DNA of 64,000 nucleotides. It comes from Lewinellaceae bacterium (GTDB lineage Bacteria; Bacteroidota; Bacteroidia; Chitinophagales; Saprospiraceae). Below the pieces are notes generated by a model. That model worked only from the letters and a program-made list of their open reading frames with translations. It ran no database searches and was not told the origin of the DNA. The stretch is taken from the NCBI GenBank assembly GCA_016710765.1, contig JADJUJ010000001.1, positions 186,001-250,000 of the forward strand. Direction: 5' to 3'. Position numbers and translations under genes: made by a program. Positions 39,326 through 48,206 of the stretch are shown here, one piece after another (within the stretch, counting starts at the first letter, position 1; each line of letters begins with the position of its first letter).

Positions 39326-40153
39326 TTAGTTGCGTTTTTTTTCGTCCTTGATGCGTTGAACCTCCTTCAGCAGCAGTGGAAAAGCCGGTCCTGTCATATC
39401 ATGTCCATAGCCACCCATTTCCAGTAAACGCGTTTGTTGATGGCCCACTACTTTCATCATGCGCATCAGGTAGGCATTTTCCTCGTAGCGCCCCAGGAGT
39501 TCCAGTTCTCTGTCGCCGGTAATCAACAGCAACGGCGGTGCATCGGCCCGCACGTAATACAAGGGCGCAAGATCATCGACAATGGGTTGCGTACCAGGGA
39601 TACCGCGTTCTTCCCGCACCGTAAAATGCGTAATGGTATGGCCACTAAATGGAATTAAGCCTGCGATCCTGTTGGCATCAACCCCGAAATTGGCCAGCCA
39701 TTTTTTGTCCAGCCCCACCATACTGGTCAGATAACCGCCTGCTGAATGCCCGGAAACAAAAACCAGCGCCGTATCGCCACCATAGGCGGCAATGTTTTTA
39801 AACACCCAGGCCACGGCAGCGGCTGCATCTTCGATGTATGTCGGCGCTTTCACCCGCGGATACAAGCGATAATTAACACCCACCACGGCTACACCTTTCC
39901 CCTTCAAGGCAGTGGGAATTTCCTTGTTGCCCCCACTAAGCCCGCCGCCGTGGAACCACACGATGGTGGCAAAACCGCTGGTTTTTTCCGGGTAATACAG
40001 ATCCAGTATGCAACGCTCCTGTATGTACGCATCCGACAGGCGGGTGACCTCCAAATAATAGGGTATGTTTTCCTGAATTTGATAGCTTACCGACTGTGCT
40101 GGGGCAAGGTTGTACAGCAAAAGAAAGAGTGAAATGCTAAGCAAATGGCGCAT
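39326..40153 (-). CDS. Exported alpha/beta-hydrolase (esterase/lipase-like)
   Basis: 275 residues with signal peptide LSISLFLLLYNLAPAQ. Oxyanion motif HGGGLSGG, nucleophile GHSAGGY (Ser), LLITGDREL (acid) and GYGHDM (His) give a complete triad of the hormone-sensitive-lipase/esterase type. Probably a periplasmic ester hydrolase; substrate unknown. It is followed by GNAT on the same strand. Confidence 0.9.
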   Translation of the reverse strand: MRHLLSISLFLLLYNLAPAQSVSYQIQENIPYYLEVTRLSDAYIQERCILDLYYPEKTSGFATIVWFHGGGLSGGNKEIPTALKGKGVAVVGVNYRLYPRVKAPTYIEDAAAAVAWVFKNIAAYGGDTALVFVSGHSAGGYLTSMVGLDKKWLANFGVDANRIAGLIPFSGHTITHFTVREERGIPGTQPIVDDLAPLYYVRADAPPLLLITGDRELELLGRYEENAYLMRMMKVVGHQQTRLLEMGGYGHDMTGPAFPLLLKEVQRIKDEKKRN

Positions 40154-40214
40154 GGGTCAACAGTTGGGTTAATTTTAACAAGGTGCGAATATAATCGATG
40201 GATGCTTCCCCAGC

Positions 40215-41063
40215 CTAAAGGGTAGGCTTGAGCATGTTTTCACTGAGCGCCCACAGCCTTTCCTGCAAGGCCGGATCGTAACTGCTTTTTGAACTTCGAA
40301 CGGCATGTTGCTCAACAAAATACTGTCCGCAAATGCCCGCAGCGTCAGGTGAGCTAGCTAAAAAAACTGCGGTTTGGGCCCCTTGCTCGGGTGTTTTAAA
40401 AAAGACGCTGAGCAATTTGTACAGCCATTTTGAAAAAACAGAAAACCCTTCTGCCTTCAAGATGGAACCCGTGTTGACCGCACCGGGGTGCAGGGTATTC
40501 GTGCACACACCCGTGCCTTCCAAGCGGCGTGCCAGGGCATAGGTAAACAGTACATTCGCCAGTTTGGATTGGTTGTTGGCCCGGGACATGGAGTAGCCCT
40601 TACCCAAATGTATATCGTCAAAATGGATGGCTCCTTTTTTGTGATAGGCGCCGCTTACATCAATGATGGAACTGGGGCTGTTATTCTTCAATACAGCCAG
40701 CAGCGCATTCGTCAGCACAAACCGGGAGAGATAATTGACCGACCATGTCAATTCAAAACCATCCTTGGTAATTTTCCGGGTATTGCTGAAAGTACCCGCG
40801 TTGTTAATCAACACCTTCAGGTCCGGGAACCTGGTTTTAATCTCAGCTGCCAGGGCACGCACCTGGGCCATGTCGGATAAGTCGCCCGCCACATAGAACA
40901 GATTTGAATTGTTGGTTTGTGCTGAGATGGCGTTGGCTACGCCAATAGCGTCGGCAGGTTTCCGACCATGTACAATTACCTTCCAGCCCAGACTTGCCAG
41001 TTTGAAAGCAGTAGCCTTGCCAATGCCACTGGTTGCGCCAGTAATCAATACCGTTTTGTTCAT
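40215..41063 (-). CDS. Short-chain dehydrogenase/reductase with atypical active site
   Basis: 282 residues. NAD(P)-binding TGATSGIGKATAF, NNAGT and the catalytic-site region RANNQSKLANVLF. In related retinol-dehydrogenase-like SDRs this reads YxxSKLAN. The Tyr of the YxxxK motif appears to be Asn here (AAC where a TAC would give Tyr), while Lys is kept, so activity is doubtful unless the base call is wrong. Substrate unknown. It is upstream of the esterase and follows a spacer with an R2 repeat. Confidence 0.88.
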   Translation of the reverse strand: MNKTVLITGATSGIGKATAFKLASLGWKVIVHGRKPADAIGVANAISAQTNNSNLFYVAGDLSDMAQVRALAAEIKTRFPDLKVLINNAGTFSNTRKITKDGFELTWSVNYLSRFVLTNALLAVLKNNSPSSIIDVSGAYHKKGAIHFDDIHLGKGYSMSRANNQSKLANVLFTYALARRLEGTGVCTNTLHPGAVNTGSILKAEGFSVFSKWLYKLLSVFFKTPEQGAQTAVFLASSPDAAGICGQYFVEQHAVRSSKSSYDPALQERLWALSENMLKPTL

Positions 41064-41204
41064 GCTGATCCCTGATTGTCAATTCAGTTGCTCAACAAGG
41101 TACAAAAGAAAGAATAAGAGACTGATAAGTTAAAATCAAAAAGGTAAGGGGGCTTTATTTTATGGTAAAATCGGATTCAAGGTAAACTTGAAAAGCCCCT
41201 GCTC

Positions 41205-41290
41205 GCCATATCCAGTATCCTGCAGATCCTGTAAAATCTTGTCAATCATGTCATTCCCCTCTACGGAGGTACATTCCTGTCATTTCACCA
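41205..41290. repeat. R2 spacer element (copy 2)
   Basis: On the minus strand: AAATGACAGGAATG, GTAGAGGGGAATGACATG, ATTGACAAGATTTTACAGG, ATCTGCAGGAT. The TGA stop of the GbsR-like gene (41280-41282) lies in the first AATGACAGG. The element matches the 27.1 and 44.2 kb copies, including the shared GTAGAGGGGAATGACA core. Confidence 0.7.
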
Positions 41291-41780
41291 TCCGCAAAAA
41301 CACACTGGTAAACCAGTTTGAGTCGGCCTTGACCAATGCATCGAGGGTTTGGTTGGCTTTGTGGGAAAACACCTGGATATCGCGCACCACCTTGGTGAAC
41401 GATTCTGATTCGGGGCAGCTGGCCTCCACAGCGGCTACCTCGTCGAGCACTTTGAGCATGGGTTCAAGCTCTTTGCGTTTGCGCTGAAGAATGATCTGGC
41501 GAATTACAATCCACATATCTTTTTCTGCGTAAAAATACTCCTTTCGCTCGCCGGCTTTGAGTTGTTTGTGCACGAGGCCCCAGTCCATCAGCGCCCTTAA
41601 ATTCATGTTGGCATTCCCACGGGATATGTTCAGGTCTTCCATCACCTGATCAGAGCAAATGGCCTCCGGGGCAATGAGCAACAAGGCATGTACCTGCGCC
41701 ATAGTGCGGTTGATGCCCCAGTCGCTGGCCATCTTACCCCACGATTCAATAAATTTTTCTTTACCTTCCCGAATATCCAT
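41280..41780 (-). CDS. GbsR/MarR-like transcriptional regulator
   Basis: 166 residues from the ATG at 41780 (MDIREGKEKFIESWGKMASD). Winged helix: TMAQVHALLLIAPEAICSDQ, VMEDLNISRGNANMNLRALM, DWGLVHKQLKAGERKEYF, typical of GbsR-type regulators. The C-terminal helices are coiled. The frame opens further upstream at 41891 without family support. Targets unknown; the adjacent LRR gene is divergent. Confidence 0.88.
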   Translation of the reverse strand: MDIREGKEKFIESWGKMASDWGINRTMAQVHALLLIAPEAICSDQVMEDLNISRGNANMNLRALMDWGLVHKQLKAGERKEYFYAEKDMWIVIRQIILQRKRKELEPMLKVLDEVAAVEASCPESESFTKVVRDIQVFSHKANQTLDALVKADSNWFTSVFLRMVK

Positions 41781-41911
41781 GGTTGTGCTTGTTTGGAAAC
41801 GTTTACGATCTATACAATACCAAAGTGCGGTTTTTGTTTTCAAAAATAATTGAAAGCAGTGAAAAACAAGTAAAAAACGCAACCAAAGCACAATCCATGT
41901 GTTAAATTACC

Positions 41912-42946
41912 ATGAAGGAAGCCACTACCGAAAGCATGTTGGACCACGATACCGAAGATACCTATACCCTACAGCTCTCCCGGCTCCTCCGGGATGAGCA
42001 CCACGACAACGCTCCGCTGGTGCTGGAACTGGCGACGACTGGCGGGCTGAACCGCCGTGTGATGGGGTATGTATTTGGCATTGCTGTTTTTCATGCCGAC
42101 AAAGAGGTTTCCCGACGCGCCATGGATTTGTTGCGCAAGGATGCTGATGCAGCCACCCTACAGCAGGCTTTTCGCTTGCGTGAAGGCGCCACTTATTACT
42201 ACAACGAAGCGGAATTTTTTACCAAATACGCCGACGCGTCCTTTGATATTTTTGATTTTCTCCTGGCTGCAAAAATGTGCCACTGGCACCAGGATGCTGG
42301 CGGGCATGGCGCCTATTTCGTCATGTCGCACCAAACGCTCAACCTCACGCATTTTACCGACGAGGTGCTGCCGCCCTCTGTGGCTGCGCTTGATTTTGTG
42401 CGCCATCTGGCCCTGCCAGCAGGCAAGACATTCAACCTTGAGGCTTCTTTCCCGCATTTGGAGAAAATACCACTTGAAACGGTGATGATGGAAGGTAACC
42501 GCCTGGAAGATTTTCCGGTGCTGCTGCTTCGCCTCCCCAATTTGCAAGTACTGAGCCTGAAGCGCGGCAACCACCGCCCCCGCCAGCCGATGCTGGTACC
42601 AGAGGGTGGCCCCTATGGAAGTGCCACCCTTGAAAAACTGATCGTTGAGGGTTACCCGCTTTGCGGCGAAGAGCGCCTGGGCCCCTTCCCGCAACTCAAA
42701 GAAGCCCAGTTGTCGAAATCCTCGCTGACCAACCTCAGTTTTCTGGAAGGCTCACTGGCCCTCGAAATTCTCCACGCCCGGCAAAACCAAATCGAGCGGG
42801 TACCGTCATTCATGGGAAACATGACGGCGCTCCGTACGCTTGATTTGAGCGACAACCTGTTCCAGCACATCGATTTACCCCTGCACAAACTGGAACAGCT
42901 GGAAGAACTCAACCTGAATTTTAAAATCAAGCGCTCCGCGCCTTAG
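41912..42946 (+). CDS. Leucine-rich-repeat protein
   Basis: 344 residues, no signal peptide. The N-terminal half (~1-130) is helical and unassigned. From about residue 150, LRR-type segments appear: LEKIPLETVMMEGNRLEDFP, LPNLQVLSLKRG, LEILHARQNQIERVPSF, LRTLDLSDNLFQHIDLP, LEELNLNF. It ends 11 bp before the VWA gene, so the two are one operon and may act together (inference). Confidence 0.85.
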   Translation: MKEATTESMLDHDTEDTYTLQLSRLLRDEHHDNAPLVLELATTGGLNRRVMGYVFGIAVFHADKEVSRRAMDLLRKDADAATLQQAFRLREGATYYYNEAEFFTKYADASFDIFDFLLAAKMCHWHQDAGGHGAYFVMSHQTLNLTHFTDEVLPPSVAALDFVRHLALPAGKTFNLEASFPHLEKIPLETVMMEGNRLEDFPVLLLRLPNLQVLSLKRGNHRPRQPMLVPEGGPYGSATLEKLIVEGYPLCGEERLGPFPQLKEAQLSKSSLTNLSFLEGSLALEILHARQNQIERVPSFMGNMTALRTLDLSDNLFQHIDLPLHKLEQLEELNLNFKIKRSAP

Positions 42947-42957
42947 GCCTCTTCACG

Positions 42958-44196
42958 GTGAATACGCTTACCGATCACAGCATGGCCAGCGCCAGAATAC
43001 TGGACGAGCTCTCCCAAACGGGCGTTGAACTGCTGTTGCGAGAACCTTTCTATGCACACATTTTTTCCAGCATCAGCAAAGAGGTAGTAGGCCCCGGGCA
43101 CCCCGTGGACACCCTGGCCGTTGGCCTTGGCCGCAACACTTTTACACTTTATGTCAATCGGAAATTCTGGGATGAAGTACTCACCGAGCCCAAACATCGC
43201 CTAGGTGTTGTGAAACACGAAATGATCCACCTTGTGTTCCGCCACCTGCTGGTGGAAGACACCCGGCTCGATAGCCTGCTGATGAATATCGCCTTTGACC
43301 TGGTGGTGAACCAATACATTCCACGGTCCTTTCTACCTGAGGAAAGTGTTTTTCTGGAATCATTTCCCGACCTGCAACTGCGCAAAGGCCAAACCTGGCT
43401 TTATTACTACAAACAACTCGAGGAACTCCGCAAAGACGCTGGCGGTGAATTTGCCGGAACACCCAGCAAAGAAAGCCTGCAGCAAATCCAGTCCGACTCG
43501 CATGGAATGGAGCGCCACCAGCCCTGGCGCGAAATCCGCTCTAAATCGGATCTGGAAAAAAGCGTGGTGGATACCCAACTGGAAAGTCTGTTGCGCACCG
43601 CTCACCAGCGCACCAGCGCCGCCGCCTGGGGCAACATGCCTGGCGATGTGCGCGAACTGCTGGGCCAGGGGCTTGTACCACCCGCACCATCTGTTAATTG
43701 GCGCATTTTACTGCGCTTATTTGCGGAAGGATCCGCACGTACACAGCTGCAAAACACCATGCGGCGACCCTCCCGGCGCTATGGCGTAAACCCTGGCATT
43801 AAAATTAAGCGCCGACAACATTTGATGGTGGTTATCGATACCTCTGGCAGTGTTGGCGAACACGAATTACAGCAGTTTTTTCACGAAATATTTCACCTGT
43901 GGCGGGCCGGCGCCAGTGTGGAAATTGTGGAGTGTGACACCAAAATTTACCGGCGCTACCCCTACCACGGGCGCATGCCCGACCTGGTCATGGGCCGGGG
44001 CGGCACCAGCTTCAAAGAACCGCTGGAACTCGCCAATCTAGAACGCCCTGATGGGCTAATCTACTTTACCGATGGCTATGCCGACGTGCCCTCCATCCGG
44101 CTTCGTGTGCCCTTACTGTGGGTAATCCACCCGAAAGGACTGGATCCCGCCCAACCTGCCTGGAAACTGCTACCGGGTAAGAAAATACGGATGTGA
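42958..44196 (+). CDS. DUF2201-type protein: metallopeptidase-like domain plus VWA domain
   Basis: 412 residues from the GTG at 42958; an ATG at 42982 is an alternative start. The N-terminal region has VVKHEMIHLVFRHLL, an HExxH motif as in DUF2201/putative metallopeptidase proteins. The C-terminal VWA domain has a full MIDAS: HLMVVIDTSGSVGE, GRGGTSF and IYFTDGYAD. Related genes usually sit beside a MoxR-type AAA ATPase (established knowledge). No ATPase is present here; an LRR gene takes its place. It may be a chaperone-like complex (inference). Confidence 0.88.
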   Translation: MNTLTDHSMASARILDELSQTGVELLLREPFYAHIFSSISKEVVGPGHPVDTLAVGLGRNTFTLYVNRKFWDEVLTEPKHRLGVVKHEMIHLVFRHLLVEDTRLDSLLMNIAFDLVVNQYIPRSFLPEESVFLESFPDLQLRKGQTWLYYYKQLEELRKDAGGEFAGTPSKESLQQIQSDSHGMERHQPWREIRSKSDLEKSVVDTQLESLLRTAHQRTSAAAWGNMPGDVRELLGQGLVPPAPSVNWRILLRLFAEGSARTQLQNTMRRPSRRYGVNPGIKIKRRQHLMVVIDTSGSVGEHELQQFFHEIFHLWRAGASVEIVECDTKIYRRYPYHGRMPDLVMGRGGTSFKEPLELANLERPDGLIYFTDGYADVPSIRLRVPLLWVIHPKGLDPAQPAWKLLPGKKIRM

Positions 44197-44202
44197 ACTG
44201 CG

Positions 44203-44440
44203 GGGAATGACAGGAATTTTGTTGCGTAGAGGGGAATGACAGGATTGACATGATTTTGCAGGATTGACAGGATTTTAAACCTAATTGGAAATTAAAAAAA
44301 GAGGGTTGTAAGTACGTGTAAATCAATCTTTTTGAACCCAAATCGAAATGAAATCTTTTTTGTCCTGCAAAATCATGTCAATCCTGTCATTCCCCTATAC
44401 GTAGGGTGCCCTCTTTTGTCCTGCAAAATCTCGTCATTTC
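44203..44440. repeat. R2 spacer element (copy 3) with inverted arms
   Basis: Left arm: GGGGAATGACAGGAATTT, GTAGAGGGGAATGACAGG, ATTGACATGATTTTGCAGG. Right arm (44350-44440), inverted: TTTTGTCCTGCAAAATCATG, TCAATCCTGTCATTCCCC. It lies between the convergent VWA and RND genes, and its right arm abuts the RND stop. It would form a long stem and may terminate both genes. Confidence 0.75.
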
Positions 44441-47400
44441 GCATCCAAATCAATCTTCTTCTTTTTATCCAATCCCAGGCGATGTAAGGTGCTGTCGAAC
44501 ATCCAGTACACCACCGGAACGACAATGAGTGAAAGGAACATGGAGGAGTTCAACCCCCCGATGATGGCCCAGGCCAAACCGTTTTTCCAGTCGGCGCCAG
44601 CGCCTTGTGCCAGCGCGATGGGCAAAAGACCAATCACCATAGCGATATTGGTCATTAAAACGGGTCGAAAACGCATTTTGGTGGCCGTCAGCAGAGCCTG
44701 GTGGAGTTCCATACCCTGCCTTCGAAGCTGGTTGGCAAAGTCGACCACCAGAATAGCATTTTTCCCCACCAACCCTACCAGCATCAACAAGCCCAGACCG
44801 GTAAATACGGTCAGGTTTTCACCTGCCAGCGCCAGCGCCAGGAATGCACCGATAATCGACAATGGAATAGAGATGAGCACCACCAGTGGGTACACCCAGT
44901 TGTCGTAAAGGGCCACCATAATGAGGTACACAAGCACCAGGGAAGTCCAAAGCGCAAAGCCCAGGGTTTTGATGCCCTGCTCCTGTCGCTTCAGGTCGCC
45001 GCCGTACTTGATGTACGCGCCGGGTGGCAGGTCAAGTTCATCCAATTTGGCTTTGATGTCGCGGCTTACCGAACCGTTGGGCCGACCAATTACCTGCGAG
45101 CTTAGCATCACAGAAGGAAGACGGTCGCGGCGTTCGAGCCGGGTTGGGGCAGAACCTTCTACGACTTCCGCAAATTGCTTCAGGTATACGGTATTGCCCA
45201 GCGGGTTTACAAAGGAGAGACTTTTGATGTCGGCCGCACTGCGACGGTCGAAGGCATCCAGTGCTATTCGGATGGGGTATTCGTAATCACCATCGCGGTA
45301 TTTCGCATCGGAGTTACCATTGAAGGCTGTTTGCAAGCTGAGACCCACCTGCGCCATGGTCAGGCCGTAATCGGCCAGTCTCTTGCGGTCAACATCCACC
45401 TGAATTTCAGGATTTCCGGCTTCTACACTGGTTTCGATCTCCACGCAACCCGGCACCGAGGCCATTTCCTGACGCACCCGTTTGGAAAGCACCAGCAGAC
45501 TGTCGAGGTTGGGGCCGTTCAGCATTACTTCGATGGGGGCAAATGTCAGCCCCAGGATATCAATGGGCGCCGAAGAAATGCGGGCGCCTGCGATTTGCTC
45601 TTCAAGTTGGAGTTTGGTTTGTCGGGCGTAAAGATTGGTAGCCAAGCCGCCCCGCTCCTCAATGGGCCGCAGAAAGACGTAGATTTCCGCAACAAAGGGG
45701 TTGCTCAGGCCAAATGATTTGTTGTTGAGGCCTACCGTAGTATAGGTGTTGATCACATCGGGCTGGTCGCGCAGCCACTTCTCCACTTTTTTGGTTAGTG
45801 CATCGGTTTGCGTCAAAGATGCATCCTTGGGCAATTGCAACTCAATCAGGAACTCCCCGCGTTCGCCTGGTTCAAAGAATGCATTGCCGATGAAGCCCTT
45901 GGTGACCAGCAGGAAGGAAGCAGCAAACAGCGCCGAAGCCGTTCCCACCGTCAGCAAACGGGTGACCCAGTTTTTCAGTGCCCAACGCAGCGCCCGGACA
46001 AAGCCGTCGGATATCCAGTCAAGAAACTCCTCAAAACGCAAAATAATCCGGCCCGAAAGGTTGTTCCCCTCAAAACGGTGCAGTTTACCAAAACGGGATG
46101 TCAGCCAGGGCACCAGGGTAAAGGAAACAAATAGCGACATGAGGGTGGACACCAACACCGTCAGGCAAAACTGACGAAGCAAACTGGGCACCATGCCAAC
46201 CGTAAATACGATCGGCAGGAATACCACCACATCCACCAACGTGATACTGATGGCCGTAAAACCAATTTCCATTCGCCCGTCGTAGGAAGCCTGTACCCGG
46301 TTTTTTCCCATTTCCAGGTGTCGGTATATGTTTTCTATGACCACAATAGCGTCGTCAACCAAAATACCGATGGCCAGCGAAAGACCCAGCAGCGACATCA
46401 GGTTGAGCGAATACCCCATCACCTTCATCATGACAAAAGTGCTCACAATAGAAGTTGGAATCGATACCAATACAATAGCGGCATTCCGAAGGCTATGTAA
46501 AAAGAGCAGCATGACCAGGGCCACCAGAATGATGGCAATAATGAGGTCGTGTATTACCGCATCCGTGGCTTTGCGGGTAAATACACTGCTGTTGGCTATA
46601 ATTTCAAACTTCAGCCCTTCAGCGGCATACGATTTTTCGAGCGCTGCGAGTTTCAGGGTTACCAGGTCCGACATTTCCACAGCATTGGCATCGCCTTGTT
46701 TTCGGACGGTGATACCCACCGCTGGTAATCCGTTGGTGCGGCAAATCACCTCGGGGTCTTTAACACCATCCTGCACCTCTGCAATGTCTTTGAGGAAAAT
46801 AGAGGAACCGTATTTGGTTTTGCCCACCACGAGATTCCGGATATCTTCCAGCCCTATGAACTTGCCCGCCAGTCGGATACGCAACTGTCCGCTCTCTCCG
46901 GTGACCTTACCCGTTGGGAAGTCGAGGTTTGCGGCCTGTACTGCCTGCGCGATTTGCAGGAGGGAAAGTCCGTATTGCTCAACACGACTGGAGTTGATGT
47001 TAACTTTTATTTCCCGCTCTTCACCACCAAGAACATTCACCTGTGCCACCCCTTTCACCTGAGAAATATCGGGCACCACGCGGTTTTTGATCATATCGTA
47101 AAATGCAGTGCCACTCACATTGCTGCGTACCGCCAGTCGCATAATCGGAAGCTCGTCGAGCGCAAACTTGTTGACCACCGGCGTGCGCACTTCTTTGGGG
47201 AAATTCGTCTGGACCTGGTTGATTTTGCGTTGAATTTCCTGCACCGCCTGGTTGATATCGACCGCTTGGTCCAGTTCCACCACCACAAACGAGGCATTTT
47301 CATTCGAGCCCACCGTTACCTGATCGATCCCTTCCATGGAAGAAATAACATCTTCAATCGGCTTGCTGACGGCATTTTCAACTTCTGCCGGAGAAGCGCC

Positions 47401-47556
47401 CGGATACACCGTAATGATGGTTACCACCGGCGGACTAAACTTGGGAACCAGCTCGATGGGTAAATTAAAATAACTGGCAACCCCCATAAAGGTCAACACT
47501 GCAAAGATCACAATGATCAGCGAGGGGCGGCGTATGGAGAGTGCTGTAATGTTCAC
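44434..47556 (-). CDS. RND efflux permease (HAE1/AcrB family)
   Basis: 1040 residues, full length for AcrB-type pumps. Start MNITALSIRRPSLIIVIFAV. Twelve transmembrane helices with two large periplasmic loops. The proton-relay Asp pair lies in LAIGILVDDAIVVIENIYRH. The C-terminal half repeats the layout (GLLMLVGLVGKNAILVVDFA). Normally it works with an adaptor and TolC. None is adjacent here: upstream is a 645-bp non-coding stretch. It either uses partners from elsewhere or is an orphan. Confidence 0.94.
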   Translation of the reverse strand: MNITALSIRRPSLIIVIFAVLTFMGVASYFNLPIELVPKFSPPVVTIITVYPGASPAEVENAVSKPIEDVISSMEGIDQVTVGSNENASFVVVELDQAVDINQAVQEIQRKINQVQTNFPKEVRTPVVNKFALDELPIMRLAVRSNVSGTAFYDMIKNRVVPDISQVKGVAQVNVLGGEEREIKVNINSSRVEQYGLSLLQIAQAVQAANLDFPTGKVTGESGQLRIRLAGKFIGLEDIRNLVVGKTKYGSSIFLKDIAEVQDGVKDPEVICRTNGLPAVGITVRKQGDANAVEMSDLVTLKLAALEKSYAAEGLKFEIIANSSVFTRKATDAVIHDLIIAIILVALVMLLFLHSLRNAAIVLVSIPTSIVSTFVMMKVMGYSLNLMSLLGLSLAIGILVDDAIVVIENIYRHLEMGKNRVQASYDGRMEIGFTAISITLVDVVVFLPIVFTVGMVPSLLRQFCLTVLVSTLMSLFVSFTLVPWLTSRFGKLHRFEGNNLSGRIILRFEEFLDWISDGFVRALRWALKNWVTRLLTVGTASALFAASFLLVTKGFIGNAFFEPGERGEFLIELQLPKDASLTQTDALTKKVEKWLRDQPDVINTYTTVGLNNKSFGLSNPFVAEIYVFLRPIEERGGLATNLYARQTKLQLEEQIAGARISSAPIDILGLTFAPIEVMLNGPNLDSLLVLSKRVRQEMASVPGCVEIETSVEAGNPEIQVDVDRKRLADYGLTMAQVGLSLQTAFNGNSDAKYRDGDYEYPIRIALDAFDRRSAADIKSLSFVNPLGNTVYLKQFAEVVEGSAPTRLERRDRLPSVMLSSQVIGRPNGSVSRDIKAKLDELDLPPGAYIKYGGDLKRQEQGIKTLGFALWTSLVLVYLIMVALYDNWVYPLVVLISIPLSIIGAFLALALAGENLTVFTGLGLLMLVGLVGKNAILVVDFANQLRRQGMELHQALLTATKMRFRPVLMTNIAMVIGLLPIALAQGAGADWKNGLAWAIIGGLNSSMFLSLIVVPVVYWMFDSTLHRLGLDKKKKIDLDAK

Positions 47557-47798
47557 GAGAGGAAGGAAGATACAGATTGAAAGATGGAATTTGGCAAAGA
47601 TAGTTAATCAAGAGAACAGGAGGTACATAGCTTTCCTGCGCATTTCAGAAGGGGAATAACAGGATTTTCAAAATGAAGAAGATGGATGGGGTGGCTGAGT
47701 GCCCATCCCAACACTTTAAGATGGTCATGCTGTGTAAAATGTAGACAACTAACGGGAAGCCTTTTTATACTGCCCATCTTGAAAATCTTAACGAACGA
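47557..47798. other. Non-coding stretch upstream of the RND gene
   Basis: No gene. A short R2-like GGGGAATAACAGGATTTTC occurs near 47652. Nothing else recognisable before the R1 copy at 47799. Confidence 0.5.
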
Positions 47799-48180
47799 GC
47801 CATTGGTCTTTAGTCTTTTGCTTTGATCCGAAGGATTAACTTTTGGGTTTTCAATGCATTAGTACACTGTAAACTAAGTTTGTTGAGATTTTGGGTAGAG
47901 GATTTTGGTGGCAGTCAAGTCTGTTTTTGAAGGAATAGCAGCGCTCTTGCTGAGAAAACAGACGATGGATGGCGCCAAAAGATTCAGCCAAAATCAAACG
48001 AAATTTAGTTTACAGTGTAATTAGTTTTTAACAAAATATTCGTTGATAAATAATGCACATGCTGGTTTAAAAAAGGTGTTCAAAATTTAATTCCGATTTC
48101 TCCAGTATTTGATTTCACAAGGCACCAATAACCGAGATCGAAGCCAAAGACCAACACCCAATGGCTAAAGCCCAGATTAG
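47799..48180. repeat. R1 element (copy A), split by a MITE
   Basis: Left end GCCATTGGTCTTTAGTC; right end, inverted, GACCAACACCCAATGGC then AAAGCCCAGATTAG. Apart from an inserted 157-bp element plus duplicated ATTAG, it aligns base for base with the R1 copy at 55.3 kb through AACAAAATATTCGTTGATAA and GATTTCACAAGG (about 90% by eye). Confidence 0.75.
47863..48019. mobile_element. 157-bp MITE with 15-bp terminal inverted repeats and 5-bp target duplication
   Basis: Ends TACACTGTAAACTAA and TTAGTTTACAGTGTA (inverted; perfect over 15 bases). ATTAG occurs directly on both sides (47858-47862, 48020-48024) and only once, as ATTAA, in the empty paralogous site at 55.4 kb. The interior is a long imperfect palindrome (GTCTGTTTT / AAAACAGAC; GATTTTGG / CCAAAATC). 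There is no ORF. A DDE transposase family elsewhere in the genome presumably mobilises it (inference). Confidence 0.8.
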
Positions 48181-48194
48181 TGGTTTCCTTTTTT

Positions 48195-48206
48195 TATATT
48201 TGTGGT
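48195..48206 (+). promoter_or_regulatory. TAnnTTTG promoter four bases before the regulator ATG
   Basis: TATATTTG at 48195-48202, four bases (TGGT), then ATG at 48207. The predicted start of transcription falls at or next to the ATG, so the mRNA may be leaderless. The same spacing occurs at 53296 and 50982. Confidence 0.5.
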
